NCBI GenBank assembly: GCA_964499285.1
Contig: CAZCLA010000052.1
Location: 1-16,380 of the forward strand
Source: JAGFIY01 sp964499285
GTDB taxonomy: Bacteria; Bacteroidota; Ignavibacteria; Ignavibacteriales; Melioribacteraceae
Reading direction: 5' to 3'
DNA: 16,380 bases
The translations under genes were made by a program, and so were the position numbers. The number at the start of each line of letters is the position of its first letter. Within the stretch, counting starts at the first letter, position 1. The notes beneath the pieces are model-generated. The model saw only the letters and a list, made by a program, of their open reading frames with translations, was not told the origin of the DNA and searched no databases. Shown piece by piece: positions 1 through 5,791 of the stretch.

Positions 1-15
1 GTCCGGCCTTCGGTA
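1..15 (+). tRNA. Possible 3' end of a tRNA cut by the window edge
   Basis: The first bases fit the last part of a tRNA. G1-T2 would be the end of the T-loop, CCGGC (3-7) the 3' T-stem strand starting at the conserved C61, CTTCGGT (8-14) the 3' acceptor strand, and A15 the discriminator. The next bases are CAA, so CCA is not encoded. A strong terminator hairpin begins 12 bases later, as often seen after tRNA genes. The conserved TTC of the T-loop and the 5' acceptor strand lie outside the window, so this remains a guess. Confidence 0.22.
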
Positions 16-26
16 CAACAAAATAC

Positions 27-51
27 AAAGCCCGAATATTCGGGCTTTTTT
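27..51 (+). terminator. Rho-independent terminator, perfect 22-base palindrome
   Basis: AAAGCCCGAAT (27-37) is followed directly by its exact complement ATTCGGGCTTT (38-48), and the T run continues to 51. The GC-rich core (GCCCGAA/TTCGGGC) followed by six T (46-51) is a classic intrinsic terminator for whatever gene ends at or beyond the left edge. On the minus strand the hairpin is also followed by a T-rich stretch, so it could stop leftward transcripts from lepB, about 270 bases away. Confidence 0.8.
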
Positions 52-318
52 AATTCTATACCAAAAATTGTATTTAAGTTTCACAAATTAAAAAAAAGCT
101 CGCAATAGTGCATCACCTTCAACATGCAACATTTAACATTCAACTTGTCCTTCACAATTTTTCTATGCTTTCAGTATAAAAGTCATAAAACATCGTCAGT
201 ATTTTAGAATGGTCTTATTCCTTCATCAAACAATAGTTGGTTCGCAACGGAGAATACAACTCAAAGTCGCCGGCGATCTTTAGATCATCCACTTAAGCTT
301 TACTTGTAGGAAATATCC
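52..318. other. Non-coding stretch between left-edge terminator and lepB
   Basis: I see no convincing gene on either strand over these 267 bases. The only structure noticed is the degenerate heptamer tandem repeat at 120-147. No hairpin with a T run is obvious immediately downstream of the lepB stop codon. Confidence 0.6.
120..147 (+). repeat. Four degenerate heptamer tandem copies
   Basis: CAACATG (120-126), CAACATT (127-133), TAACATT (134-140) and CAACTTG (141-147) follow each other without a gap, giving four seven-base units of consensus YAACWTK. It is a short, non-coding microsatellite-like array; no function is visible. Confidence 0.6.
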
Positions 319-1200
319 TTAATTTACAACTAATCCAATTCTATCAAATCTGACAGAGCCAAGTTTGTCGAATATATTGAGAAATGGAATATCCGGATTC
401 CATGACCAGTAAATTAAAATTGGAGTTCCAACAATATTTTCGCGTGGGACAAATCCCCAGTATCTGCTGTCTAGACTGTTATCCCGGTTATCGCCGACCA
501 TAAAGTAATAATCTTCCATTATTTCATATTCCGTAACCGGTTTCCCATCTATCGATACAATTCCATTATTTACCGATACAACTTTTCCCCCGAGTTCTCT
601 ATTAATCAATGTTTCGTATATATTAATATTCTCGCTTGTAAGTTTTATTAAATCACCTTTTTTAGGAACTTTTAAAGGGCCATAATTATCTTGATTCCAT
701 TTGCTTCCCTTTGGGAAAATGTGGGGATCGACTAAATCTTCAGGAAGAGAAGGTCCGTTTTCGTATAGAATATTTTTGGGAATCGGAAATTCTTTCCCAT
801 TTACGAATAAAACTTTGTTTCGGAATTCGATGACATCTCCAGGAGTTCCCACACAGCGCTTCACCCAAAATTCAACTGCGTCATCTTTAAGTTGATTAAG
901 ATCACCTGGATATCGAAATACTAAAATCTCGTTAAGTTCCGGTTCACGAAATGCCGGCAGTTTGAAATAAGGAAGCTCAATATTTGTAAAAGGAATGTAT
1001 CTGGGAGTTGCTGCACCAAAAAGAAATTTATTGATAAACAAAAAATCGCCAACCAAAATTGTTTTTTCCATTGAAGGAGTGGGAACTTTTGAGGCTTCGA
1101 TTACAGCGGATGTAAGAAAAATTACAATTAATGCCGTAGATAATATACTTTTGACGAAATCCTTAATTTTATTTTTTGAGATAAGAGATTCTTTTTTCAT
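319..1200 (-). CDS. lepB: Signal peptidase I (LepB)
   Basis: This is the type I signal peptidase, the membrane serine protease that removes signal peptides from exported proteins at the outer face of the inner membrane. With the ATG at 1200 it has 293 residues: a basic N-terminus, one membrane segment at about 17-37, then the catalytic serine in PTPSMEKT (Ser43), the catalytic lysine in FWVKRCVGTPGD (Lys114), and the late family box MVGDNRDNSLDSRYWGFVP. The Ser/Lys dyad and all conserved boxes are intact. The extra stretch between the lysine box and the GDNRDNS box (about 100 residues) is common in this phylum. An in-frame GTG at 1239 would add 13 residues, but they extend the hydrophilic side without family support, and a TATAAT at 1220-1225 would lie inside that extension, so I prefer ATG 1200. 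It is divergent from the sigma factor operon. Confidence 0.93.
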   Translation of the reverse strand: MKKESLISKNKIKDFVKSILSTALIVIFLTSAVIEASKVPTPSMEKTILVGDFLFINKFLFGAATPRYIPFTNIELPYFKLPAFREPELNEILVFRYPGDLNQLKDDAVEFWVKRCVGTPGDVIEFRNKVLFVNGKEFPIPKNILYENGPSLPEDLVDPHIFPKGSKWNQDNYGPLKVPKKGDLIKLTSENINIYETLINRELGGKVVSVNNGIVSIDGKPVTEYEIMEDYYFMVGDNRDNSLDSRYWGFVPRENIVGTPILIYWSWNPDIPFLNIFDKLGSVRFDRIGLVVN

Positions 1201-1219
1201 TTTCAGCCAAATTGTTAGA

Positions 1220-1225
1220 ATTATA
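1220..1225 (-). promoter_or_regulatory. Candidate -10 element for lepB
   Basis: Read on the minus strand these bases are a perfect TATAAT, 20 bases upstream of the lepB ATG. No good -35 hexamer sits at 16-18 bases, only AT-rich sequence. It lies in the divergent lepB/sigma intergenic region. Confidence 0.3.
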
Positions 1226-1282
1226 TTTTCAGACGGCACAATTTATAAACAGTTCGCTTAAATTGGAATATAAATATGAATT

Positions 1283-1885
1283 TTGTTGTCTAAAGTAAAA
1301 AATAATAAAGTGCGCGAAGCATTAAAGATATTCAGCAGATATTCTGATTTGGAACTGATTGCTATGGTAAGAGATGGCGATACAAAAGCATTTCGGGATA
1401 TTATCAAACGGTATGAACCCAAAGTTGCTGCAACTGTCAAAGGAATTTTGGGCGATACACTCGAGGCTGAAGATGTTGGACAGGAAGTCTTTATTCGTTT
1501 TTATAAATCATTGAAAAATTTTAGAGGCGATTCAAGTTTGGGAACGTATCTGATTAGGATCGCGATTAATCTTTCGTTGAACGAACTGAAGGTGAAAAAG
1601 AGAAGATCAATCCGTTCATTTGAAGATTGGCATGAATCCGAGTCTGATTTTCAAAATTCACAAAAGGCATTCAAAATTATTGAAACGAAGGAGATTGTTA
1701 ACAAAGCACTTCAAAAAATTCCTACAAAATTTAGAACAGTTGTTGTGCTTAGACTGATGAACGGATTTTCAACAGAAGAAACAGCAAAGATTTTAGGTGT
1801 TCCAATTGGTACAGTTTTATCAAGGTTAGCGCGGGGACAAAAAAAATTAAGAGAAATATTATCTCCTCAAATGGAGGGAAAATGA
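1283..1885 (+). CDS. ECF-type RNA polymerase sigma factor
   Basis: This is an extracytoplasmic-function (sigma-70 group 4, RpoE-like) sigma factor of 200 residues. It directs RNA polymerase to a stress regulon and is held inactive by the anti-sigma factor encoded next to it. Region 2 spans about 36-105, including AEDVGQEVFIRFYKSL and the DNA-melting/-10 segment around RGDSSLGTYLIRIAINLSLN. A charged linker follows, and region 4 runs from about 137-190 with the -35-reading helix-turn-helix FSTEETAKILGVPIGTVLSRL. No ATG is available before region 2 (the first in-frame ATG is Met28, inside it), so the gene must start at a non-ATG codon: TTG at 1283, the adjacent TTG at 1286 or GTG at 1310. No Shine-Dalgarno sequence precedes any of them. 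Its stop overlaps the anti-sigma start (ATGA), implying translational coupling. Confidence 0.9.
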   Translation: MLSKVKNNKVREALKIFSRYSDLELIAMVRDGDTKAFRDIIKRYEPKVAATVKGILGDTLEAEDVGQEVFIRFYKSLKNFRGDSSLGTYLIRIAINLSLNELKVKKRRSIRSFEDWHESESDFQNSQKAFKIIETKEIVNKALQKIPTKFRTVVVLRLMNGFSTEETAKILGVPIGTVLSRLARGQKKLREILSPQMEGK

Positions 1886-2313
1886 ATGCTATAAATACAG
1901 AAAAATTGTTGATCAAAAAACTCGACGGAAACATTTCACTTAAAGATGAAATTAAGTTGAGAAAACTTTTTAAAAATTCCGATGAGCTCGAAATTGAACT
2001 TAAACGGATTAAAAATTTGAGAGAGGTGGTGGCACAAAGTATCACGACCGGTTTTTCTGCCTCTTTCGAGAACAAAGTAATGAACAAAATTCAAACCGAA
2101 AATGTGTTTAAGTTTTCACCGATTGATGATTTTTTGGAATCTGTTTTCACACAGTTCAGAAGACTGGCTGTCCCAACTCTTGCAATATTGCTTCTCCTTG
2201 TAACTTTAACATTTATTTACAGCGGTGAGATATCTCTTGATCCGATTTTCGGTTCGTACGAATTAACAATAGAGGAAAGTTTAAATCCGGCTAACTTTCT
2301 TGCAATGGAGTAA
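1882..2313 (+). CDS. Single-pass membrane anti-sigma factor
   Basis: I call this the cognate anti-sigma factor from position and architecture. It overlaps the ECF sigma gene by four bases, has a charged cytoplasmic N-terminal helical domain of about 90 residues (LDGNISLKDEIKLRKLFKNS and onward, resembling the anti-sigma helical domain), one membrane segment at about 95-114, and a short periplasmic tail of about 29 residues. It contains no cysteine and no histidine, so it is not a zinc-binding (ZAS) anti-sigma with the HxxxCxxC motif. The 143-residue length is normal for the class. It presumably sequesters the sigma factor at the inner membrane and releases it when the envelope is disturbed. 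Sequence similarity alone would be a weak basis for the call; context carries it. Confidence 0.75.
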   Translation: MNAINTEKLLIKKLDGNISLKDEIKLRKLFKNSDELEIELKRIKNLREVVAQSITTGFSASFENKVMNKIQTENVFKFSPIDDFLESVFTQFRRLAVPTLAILLLLVTLTFIYSGEISLDPIFGSYELTIEESLNPANFLAME

Positions 2314-2318
2314 TTATT

Positions 2319-2726
2319 ATGAATACTAAAATGAAATCGATTAGTGCATTATTCTTTATGCTTTTGCTTGGGGGAGTGATTGGCTTTTTTCTTAAATCAA
2401 TTTTAATTCAAAAAGATTTTAAACGGATTCATGAGTTAAGAAATCCGGGCGGCTTCGAAGTCGTGGCGAAAGATATAATTAAGCCTACTCTTGAACAAAA
2501 CGAGAAATTAGATCCAATTTTAAGGAAGCACAAAGAGAATTACGGTAACCTCCGCAGAAGTATCTGGAGCGAATTCGAAAGTTTAAGAGATTCCTTAAAT
2601 AATGATTTGAAAGATATTCTTACCGAAGAACAAATGGAACGCTGGCAGAAAAGTTTCTTAAATAAGCCCGGTCCTCCCGATTTCAAGCATCCCAAAAAAA
2701 GAAAACCAAGAATAGATCCGCATTGA
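2319..2726 (+). CDS. Membrane-anchored CpxP/Spy-like (periplasmic heavy-metal sensor family) protein
   Basis: This 135-residue protein has an N-terminal membrane anchor (about 7-27) followed by a charged, all-helical domain and a proline- and lysine-rich tail. The helical part ends in LKDILTEEQMERWQKSF, an LTxxQ-type motif typical of the Spy/CpxP/ZraP family of periplasmic chaperones and metal sensors. It starts five bases after the anti-sigma stop, so it is third in the sigma operon, and a perfect terminator follows 34 bases after its stop. It lacks a cleavable signal peptide, unlike the two related proteins downstream, so it probably stays tethered to the inner membrane with its domain in the periplasm. 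In known systems such proteins modulate the stress signal or bind misfolded proteins; its actual partner here is inferred, the anti-sigma factor being the obvious candidate. Confidence 0.7.
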   Translation: MNTKMKSISALFFMLLLGGVIGFFLKSILIQKDFKRIHELRNPGGFEVVAKDIIKPTLEQNEKLDPILRKHKENYGNLRRSIWSEFESLRDSLNNDLKDILTEEQMERWQKSFLNKPGPPDFKHPKKRKPRIDPH

Positions 2727-2760
2727 AATCAGATTCTTAACACTTTCAGCTTTATTACAC

Positions 2761-2790
2761 AACAGTCCAATTATTTTGGACTGTTTTTTT
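2761..2790 (+). terminator. Rho-independent terminator of the sigma operon
   Basis: AACAGTCCAA (2761-2770) and TTGGACTGTT (2776-2785) form a perfect 10-base-pair stem with the five-base loop TTATT, followed by a seven-T run at 2784-2790. It separates the sigma/anti-sigma unit from the Spy-like/MacAB operon. Confidence 0.9.
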
Positions 2791-2840
2791 ATGGGAATAA
2801 ATTGAAATGCATAAATGTCTAATTGCCAAAACAAATAAAC

Positions 2841-2844
2841 GGAG
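2841..2844 (+). promoter_or_regulatory. Ribosome binding site that fixes the 2850 start
   Basis: GGAG lies five bases before the ATG at 2850. It supports that start over an in-frame TTG at 2823, which would put nine polar residues in front of the signal peptide. Confidence 0.7.
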
Positions 2845-2849
2845 ATAAA

Positions 2850-3209
2850 ATGAAATTAAAAATATTTGCACTTCTCACTATTTTGCTTACAATCAACATT
2901 TTAGCACAACCTCGATTCGATCCTAAGGAACAGGTTAAAGAATTAAAGCAGTTATTAACTCTTAATGATGAACAGACGAAAGAAATAGAAACAATATTTG
3001 CAGGAATGGCTGAAGAGATGAAAAAGGTGCGTGAAAATAACACTGGAAATAGAGAAGAAATGTTTCCAAAAATGATGAAGATTCGGGAAGATGCTAACAA
3101 AAAGATCGAAAATTTGCTTGATAAGGATCAGAAGAAAAAATTCAATAAATATCTTGAAGAGCGAGAAATCCAAAGACGAAAAGGATTTGGTCCCGGGAGA
3201 AACAAATAA
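2850..3209 (+). CDS. Exported Spy/CpxP-like helical protein
   Basis: This is a small periplasmic protein of 119 residues: a typical signal peptide (MKLKIFALLTILLTINILAQ) and then a highly charged helical domain. It has an LTLNDEQTKEIETI motif early and LLDKDQKKKFNKYLEERE late, the two-motif arrangement of the LTxxQ (Spy/CpxP) family. Members of that family are helical cradles that bind unfolded proteins or sense metals in the periplasm. Its methionines (MAEEM, MFPKMMK) are frequent in the middle of the domain, which could fit metal or protein binding, but this is only suggestive. It opens the operon after the 2761-2790 terminator and lies 17 bases before the next Spy-like gene. Confidence 0.72.
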   Translation: MKLKIFALLTILLTINILAQPRFDPKEQVKELKQLLTLNDEQTKEIETIFAGMAEEMKKVRENNTGNREEMFPKMMKIREDANKKIENLLDKDQKKKFNKYLEEREIQRRKGFGPGRNK

Positions 3210-3216
3210 ATTAAAT

Positions 3217-3221
3217 GGAGG
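3217..3221 (+). promoter_or_regulatory. Strong ribosome binding site that fixes the 3227 start
   Basis: GGAGG lies five bases before the ATG at 3227. An upstream in-frame ATG at 3215 overlaps this element and would spoil it, so translation almost certainly begins at 3227. Confidence 0.8.
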
Positions 3222-3226
3222 TTAAT

Positions 3227-3751
3227 ATGAAAACACGAAAAATTTTGATCGTTATTTTAGGTTTGATGTTTTTAACACTTACAAATCTGCAAGCGCAAAA
3301 AAGAGGTTTTGTTCCGACTGATTTACCAGGGGTCTTGTCTATAATAGATCAACTCGATCTTACTAATGAACAGCAGCAGAAACTTGACAAAATTCTCGAA
3401 GAAAGAAAAACCGCGTTTGAGAATAGAAAACCGCGTTGGGTAGAAAATAGAGAACCATTCTTGATGCATGATAAAATTTCGGAAATACTAAATGATGAAC
3501 AAAAGGAAAAACTTGCCGAAATGAGAGAAGCAAGAAGAGCTGAGTTCTTCGATAAATTTGCTGTCCCAAAAATGGAAAGACTGAAAGAAGATCTTAGTCT
3601 TACAGATGAGCAGATGGAAAAAATAGAAGAGGTTTACAAAGAGCGAAGAGAATTCTTAATGGATTCTCACAGAAATTTTCGATTTGACCGACGCGACGGA
3701 TGTGAAAATTGCTGCCGTCATCATCATAAAAAATTTAGGAACCGTAGATAA
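3227..3751 (+). CDS. Exported Spy/CpxP-like protein with Cys/His-rich C-terminus
   Basis: This 174-residue protein has a signal peptide (MKTRKILIVILGLMFLTLTN, then LQAQ) and a long charged helical domain with three LTxxQ-like motifs: LDLTNEQQQKLDKI, EILNDEQKEKL and LSLTDEQMEKIEEV. That places it with the Spy/CpxP periplasmic chaperone and sensor family. Unlike its two neighbours it ends in a compact Cys/His cluster, DGCENCCRHHHKK (Cys159, Cys162, Cys163, His165-167), which looks like a metal-binding tail. The spacing does not fit the heme motif CxxCH. It sits two bases before the MacA-like gene, so it is likely co-translated with the pump and may act as its periplasmic partner or as a metal-responsive sensor; both roles are inferred. 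Confidence 0.75.
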   Translation: MKTRKILIVILGLMFLTLTNLQAQKRGFVPTDLPGVLSIIDQLDLTNEQQQKLDKILEERKTAFENRKPRWVENREPFLMHDKISEILNDEQKEKLAEMREARRAEFFDKFAVPKMERLKEDLSLTDEQMEKIEEVYKERREFLMDSHRNFRFDRRDGCENCCRHHHKKFRNRR

Positions 3752-3753
3752 TA

Positions 3754-5025
3754 ATGAAAAAGCTGATCTGGATTTTTAGCATAATCATAGTTGCATTTGC
3801 CGTTTGGTTTTTTCTTATTAAAAACGGTGAATCAAAGCAAGAAACTTACTCATTTGTGGAAATCACGAGAGGTAATTTATCTTCGAAAATAACAAGCAGC
3901 GGAACTCTGGATCCCGTATCGACAGTTGAAGTTGGTACTCAAGTTTCTGGTATGCTCGATAAAATTTACGTTGATTTTAACGATAATGTTAGACGAGGAC
4001 AGCTGCTTGCATTGCTTGATACAACTTTCCTTGCAGCATCGGTTAAAGATGCAAACGCGGCATTGGAAAGGGCAAAAGCACAGTTACACGAAGCTGCAAC
4101 AAAACACGATTTAAACAGTAAATTATTCGAAAAGCAGATAATCTCGGAACTTGAATTTCTAGTATCGGAAACATCTGTCGTTACTAATCAAGCGACAGTT
4201 CAATCTGCAAAATCATCATTGGAAAGAGCCAAGACAAATCTTGATTATGCTTTTATTCGGTCACCTATCGAAGGGACAATAATTCATAGAAATGTTGAGG
4301 AGGGACAAACAGTTGCAGCAAGTTTATCTGCACCTCAATTGTTCATTCTTGCCGAAGATTTATCTAAAATGGAAATTCTTGTCAACGTTGATGAAAGTGA
4401 TATAGGTAGAATAAAAGAAGGACAACGAGCTGCTTTCACAGTTCAAGCCTATGATCAAAAAGAATTTGAAGGATTTGTCAATCAGATTAGATTGCAGCCG
4501 CAGACAATTTCGAATGTTGTTAATTATACTGTTGTCGTTAATGCCGATAATGAAGAAGGATTGCTTCTGCCGGGAATGACAGCCACAGTAGATTTTTATG
4601 TCGAAGAAAAAGAAGATATACTTCTTGTTCCGGCTGCTGCGTTAAGATTTACACCTTCCGAAGAACTTGTTACCGCGTACCGAGAGAAAATGCGTGCTCA
4701 ATTTGAAAATGCTCAGCGCGATACATCCGGCGGAGGACAAAGGCGGGGTGGCTTTTTCAGTGGTCAGGGTGGAATGACAGGCGGGTTTTCCGGAAATGCA
4801 AACAGAAATTCATTCGGATCCTTGTGGTATATGGATGAAAATAATGAACTCGCGATGACCGGAGTTTTCCTCGGTTTATCAGACGGGAAAAATACCGAAA
4901 TCATAAGAGGTAGAGACGTTGAGGAAGGGATGAAAGTGATAAGTGGTTATGAAAATTCCTCATCGACAAATTCGAATAATACAAGATCTCCATTTCAACC
5001 ATCATTCGGACGCGGATTCAGATAA
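3754..5025 (+). CDS. MacA-like periplasmic adaptor (membrane fusion protein)
   Basis: This is an HlyD/MacA-family adaptor that links an inner-membrane ABC pump to an outer-membrane channel. Its 423 residues show an N-terminal membrane anchor (about 4-22), a split lipoyl/barrel-sandwich domain (VEVGTQVSGMLDKIYVDFND and RSPIEGTIIHRNVEEGQTV), a helical hairpin between them rich in Ala, Lys and Glu (about 95-165), a beta-barrel domain (MEILVNVDESDIGRIKEGQ) and a C-terminal membrane-proximal domain (LLVPAAALRFTP to EGMKVISGYEN). The membrane-proximal domain carries a glycine-rich, probably disordered insertion at about 323-356. The next genes are the ATPase (one base away) and permease of a MacB-type pump, which fixes its role as a MacA analogue. 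No TolC-like outer-membrane channel is encoded in the window, so that partner must be elsewhere. Confidence 0.9.
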   Translation: MKKLIWIFSIIIVAFAVWFFLIKNGESKQETYSFVEITRGNLSSKITSSGTLDPVSTVEVGTQVSGMLDKIYVDFNDNVRRGQLLALLDTTFLAASVKDANAALERAKAQLHEAATKHDLNSKLFEKQIISELEFLVSETSVVTNQATVQSAKSSLERAKTNLDYAFIRSPIEGTIIHRNVEEGQTVAASLSAPQLFILAEDLSKMEILVNVDESDIGRIKEGQRAAFTVQAYDQKEFEGFVNQIRLQPQTISNVVNYTVVVNADNEEGLLLPGMTATVDFYVEEKEDILLVPAAALRFTPSEELVTAYREKMRAQFENAQRDTSGGGQRRGGFFSGQGGMTGGFSGNANRNSFGSLWYMDENNELAMTGVFLGLSDGKNTEIIRGRDVEEGMKVISGYENSSSTNSNNTRSPFQPSFGRGFR

Positions 5026-5026
5026 T

Positions 5027-5791
5027 ATGAAAAAAGTAATCGAATCAATTCAGCTTGCAAAAACTTTCTTTTTAGGTGATGTTAAAGTACACGCTCTCCG
5101 CGGCATAGATTTGACCATTCACGAAGGGGAGTTTGTAGCAATAATGGGTTCTTCGGGTTCGGGTAAATCAACGCTGATGAACCTGCTTGGTTGTCTGGAT
5201 CAGCCGACTTCAGGCGAGTATTATTTGAACGGAGTTAACACAAGCAAGATGACAAAAAACGAGTATGCAAACATTCGAAATCAAAATATCGGTTTTGTTT
5301 TTCAAGGTTTTAATCTGCTGGCGAGGACTTCAGCTCTCGAAAATGTTGAACTGCCATTATTATATGATAGGCACGGCAGAGTAAAAAATCCTATTCAACA
5401 AGCTAAAGAGGCGCTTGTAAAAGTTGGTCTTGCCGATAGAATGGATCATGAACCCAATCAGCTTTCAGGAGGACAACAGCAGCGTGTTGCAATTGCAAGA
5501 GCTTTGGTCAATAGACCTTCACTGATTCTAGCTGATGAACCAACGGGTAATCTCGATAGTGTTACATCCGTAGATGTTTTCAGTCTTTTTCAAGAATTGA
5601 ATGCTAAAGGAATTACAATCGTTATAGTAACTCACGAAAGGGATTTTGCAAAGTATGCCAAGCGGATTGTAGAAGTAAAAGATGGACTAATCCTAAACGA
5701 TTATGAGGTGAAAAACCGTTTGAGTGCGAAAGAAGATATGGAACGGCTGAACCATGATGAAAGTGTCGTAGCTGTGGAGGAAAAATCATGA
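5027..5791 (+). CDS. MacB/LolD-type ABC transporter ATPase
   Basis: This 254-residue cytoplasmic ATPase powers the MacB-type permease encoded next to it. It has Walker A GSSGSGKST (41-49), Q-loop NIGFVFQGFNLL, ABC signature LSGGQQQR, Walker B plus D-loop LILADEPTGNLDS and the switch histidine in VTHE. These are the hallmarks of the MacB/LolD/FtsE clade that drives type VII (MacB-fold) permeases. In Escherichia coli MacB the ATPase and permease are one polypeptide; here they are separate genes, as is usual in this phylum. The ATG at 5027 follows the adaptor stop by one base; a longer in-frame start at 4943 would overlap the adaptor gene and has no family support. The last four bases overlap the permease start. 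Confidence 0.93.
   Translation: MKKVIESIQLAKTFFLGDVKVHALRGIDLTIHEGEFVAIMGSSGSGKSTLMNLLGCLDQPTSGEYYLNGVNTSKMTKNEYANIRNQNIGFVFQGFNLLARTSALENVELPLLYDRHGRVKNPIQQAKEALVKVGLADRMDHEPNQLSGGQQQRVAIARALVNRPSLILADEPTGNLDSVTSVDVFSLFQELNAKGITIVIVTHERDFAKYAKRIVEVKDGLILNDYEVKNRLSAKEDMERLNHDESVVAVEEKS

Noticed and set aside
3701..3745. Possible c-type heme site in the Spy-like protein tail
   Set aside because: The order is C-x-x-C-C-R-H; neither CxxCH nor CxxxCH is present.
4943..5026. Longer N-terminus for the MacB/LolD ATPase
   Set aside because: It would overlap the adaptor gene by more than 80 bases, and the ATPase family begins at about the ATG at 5027.
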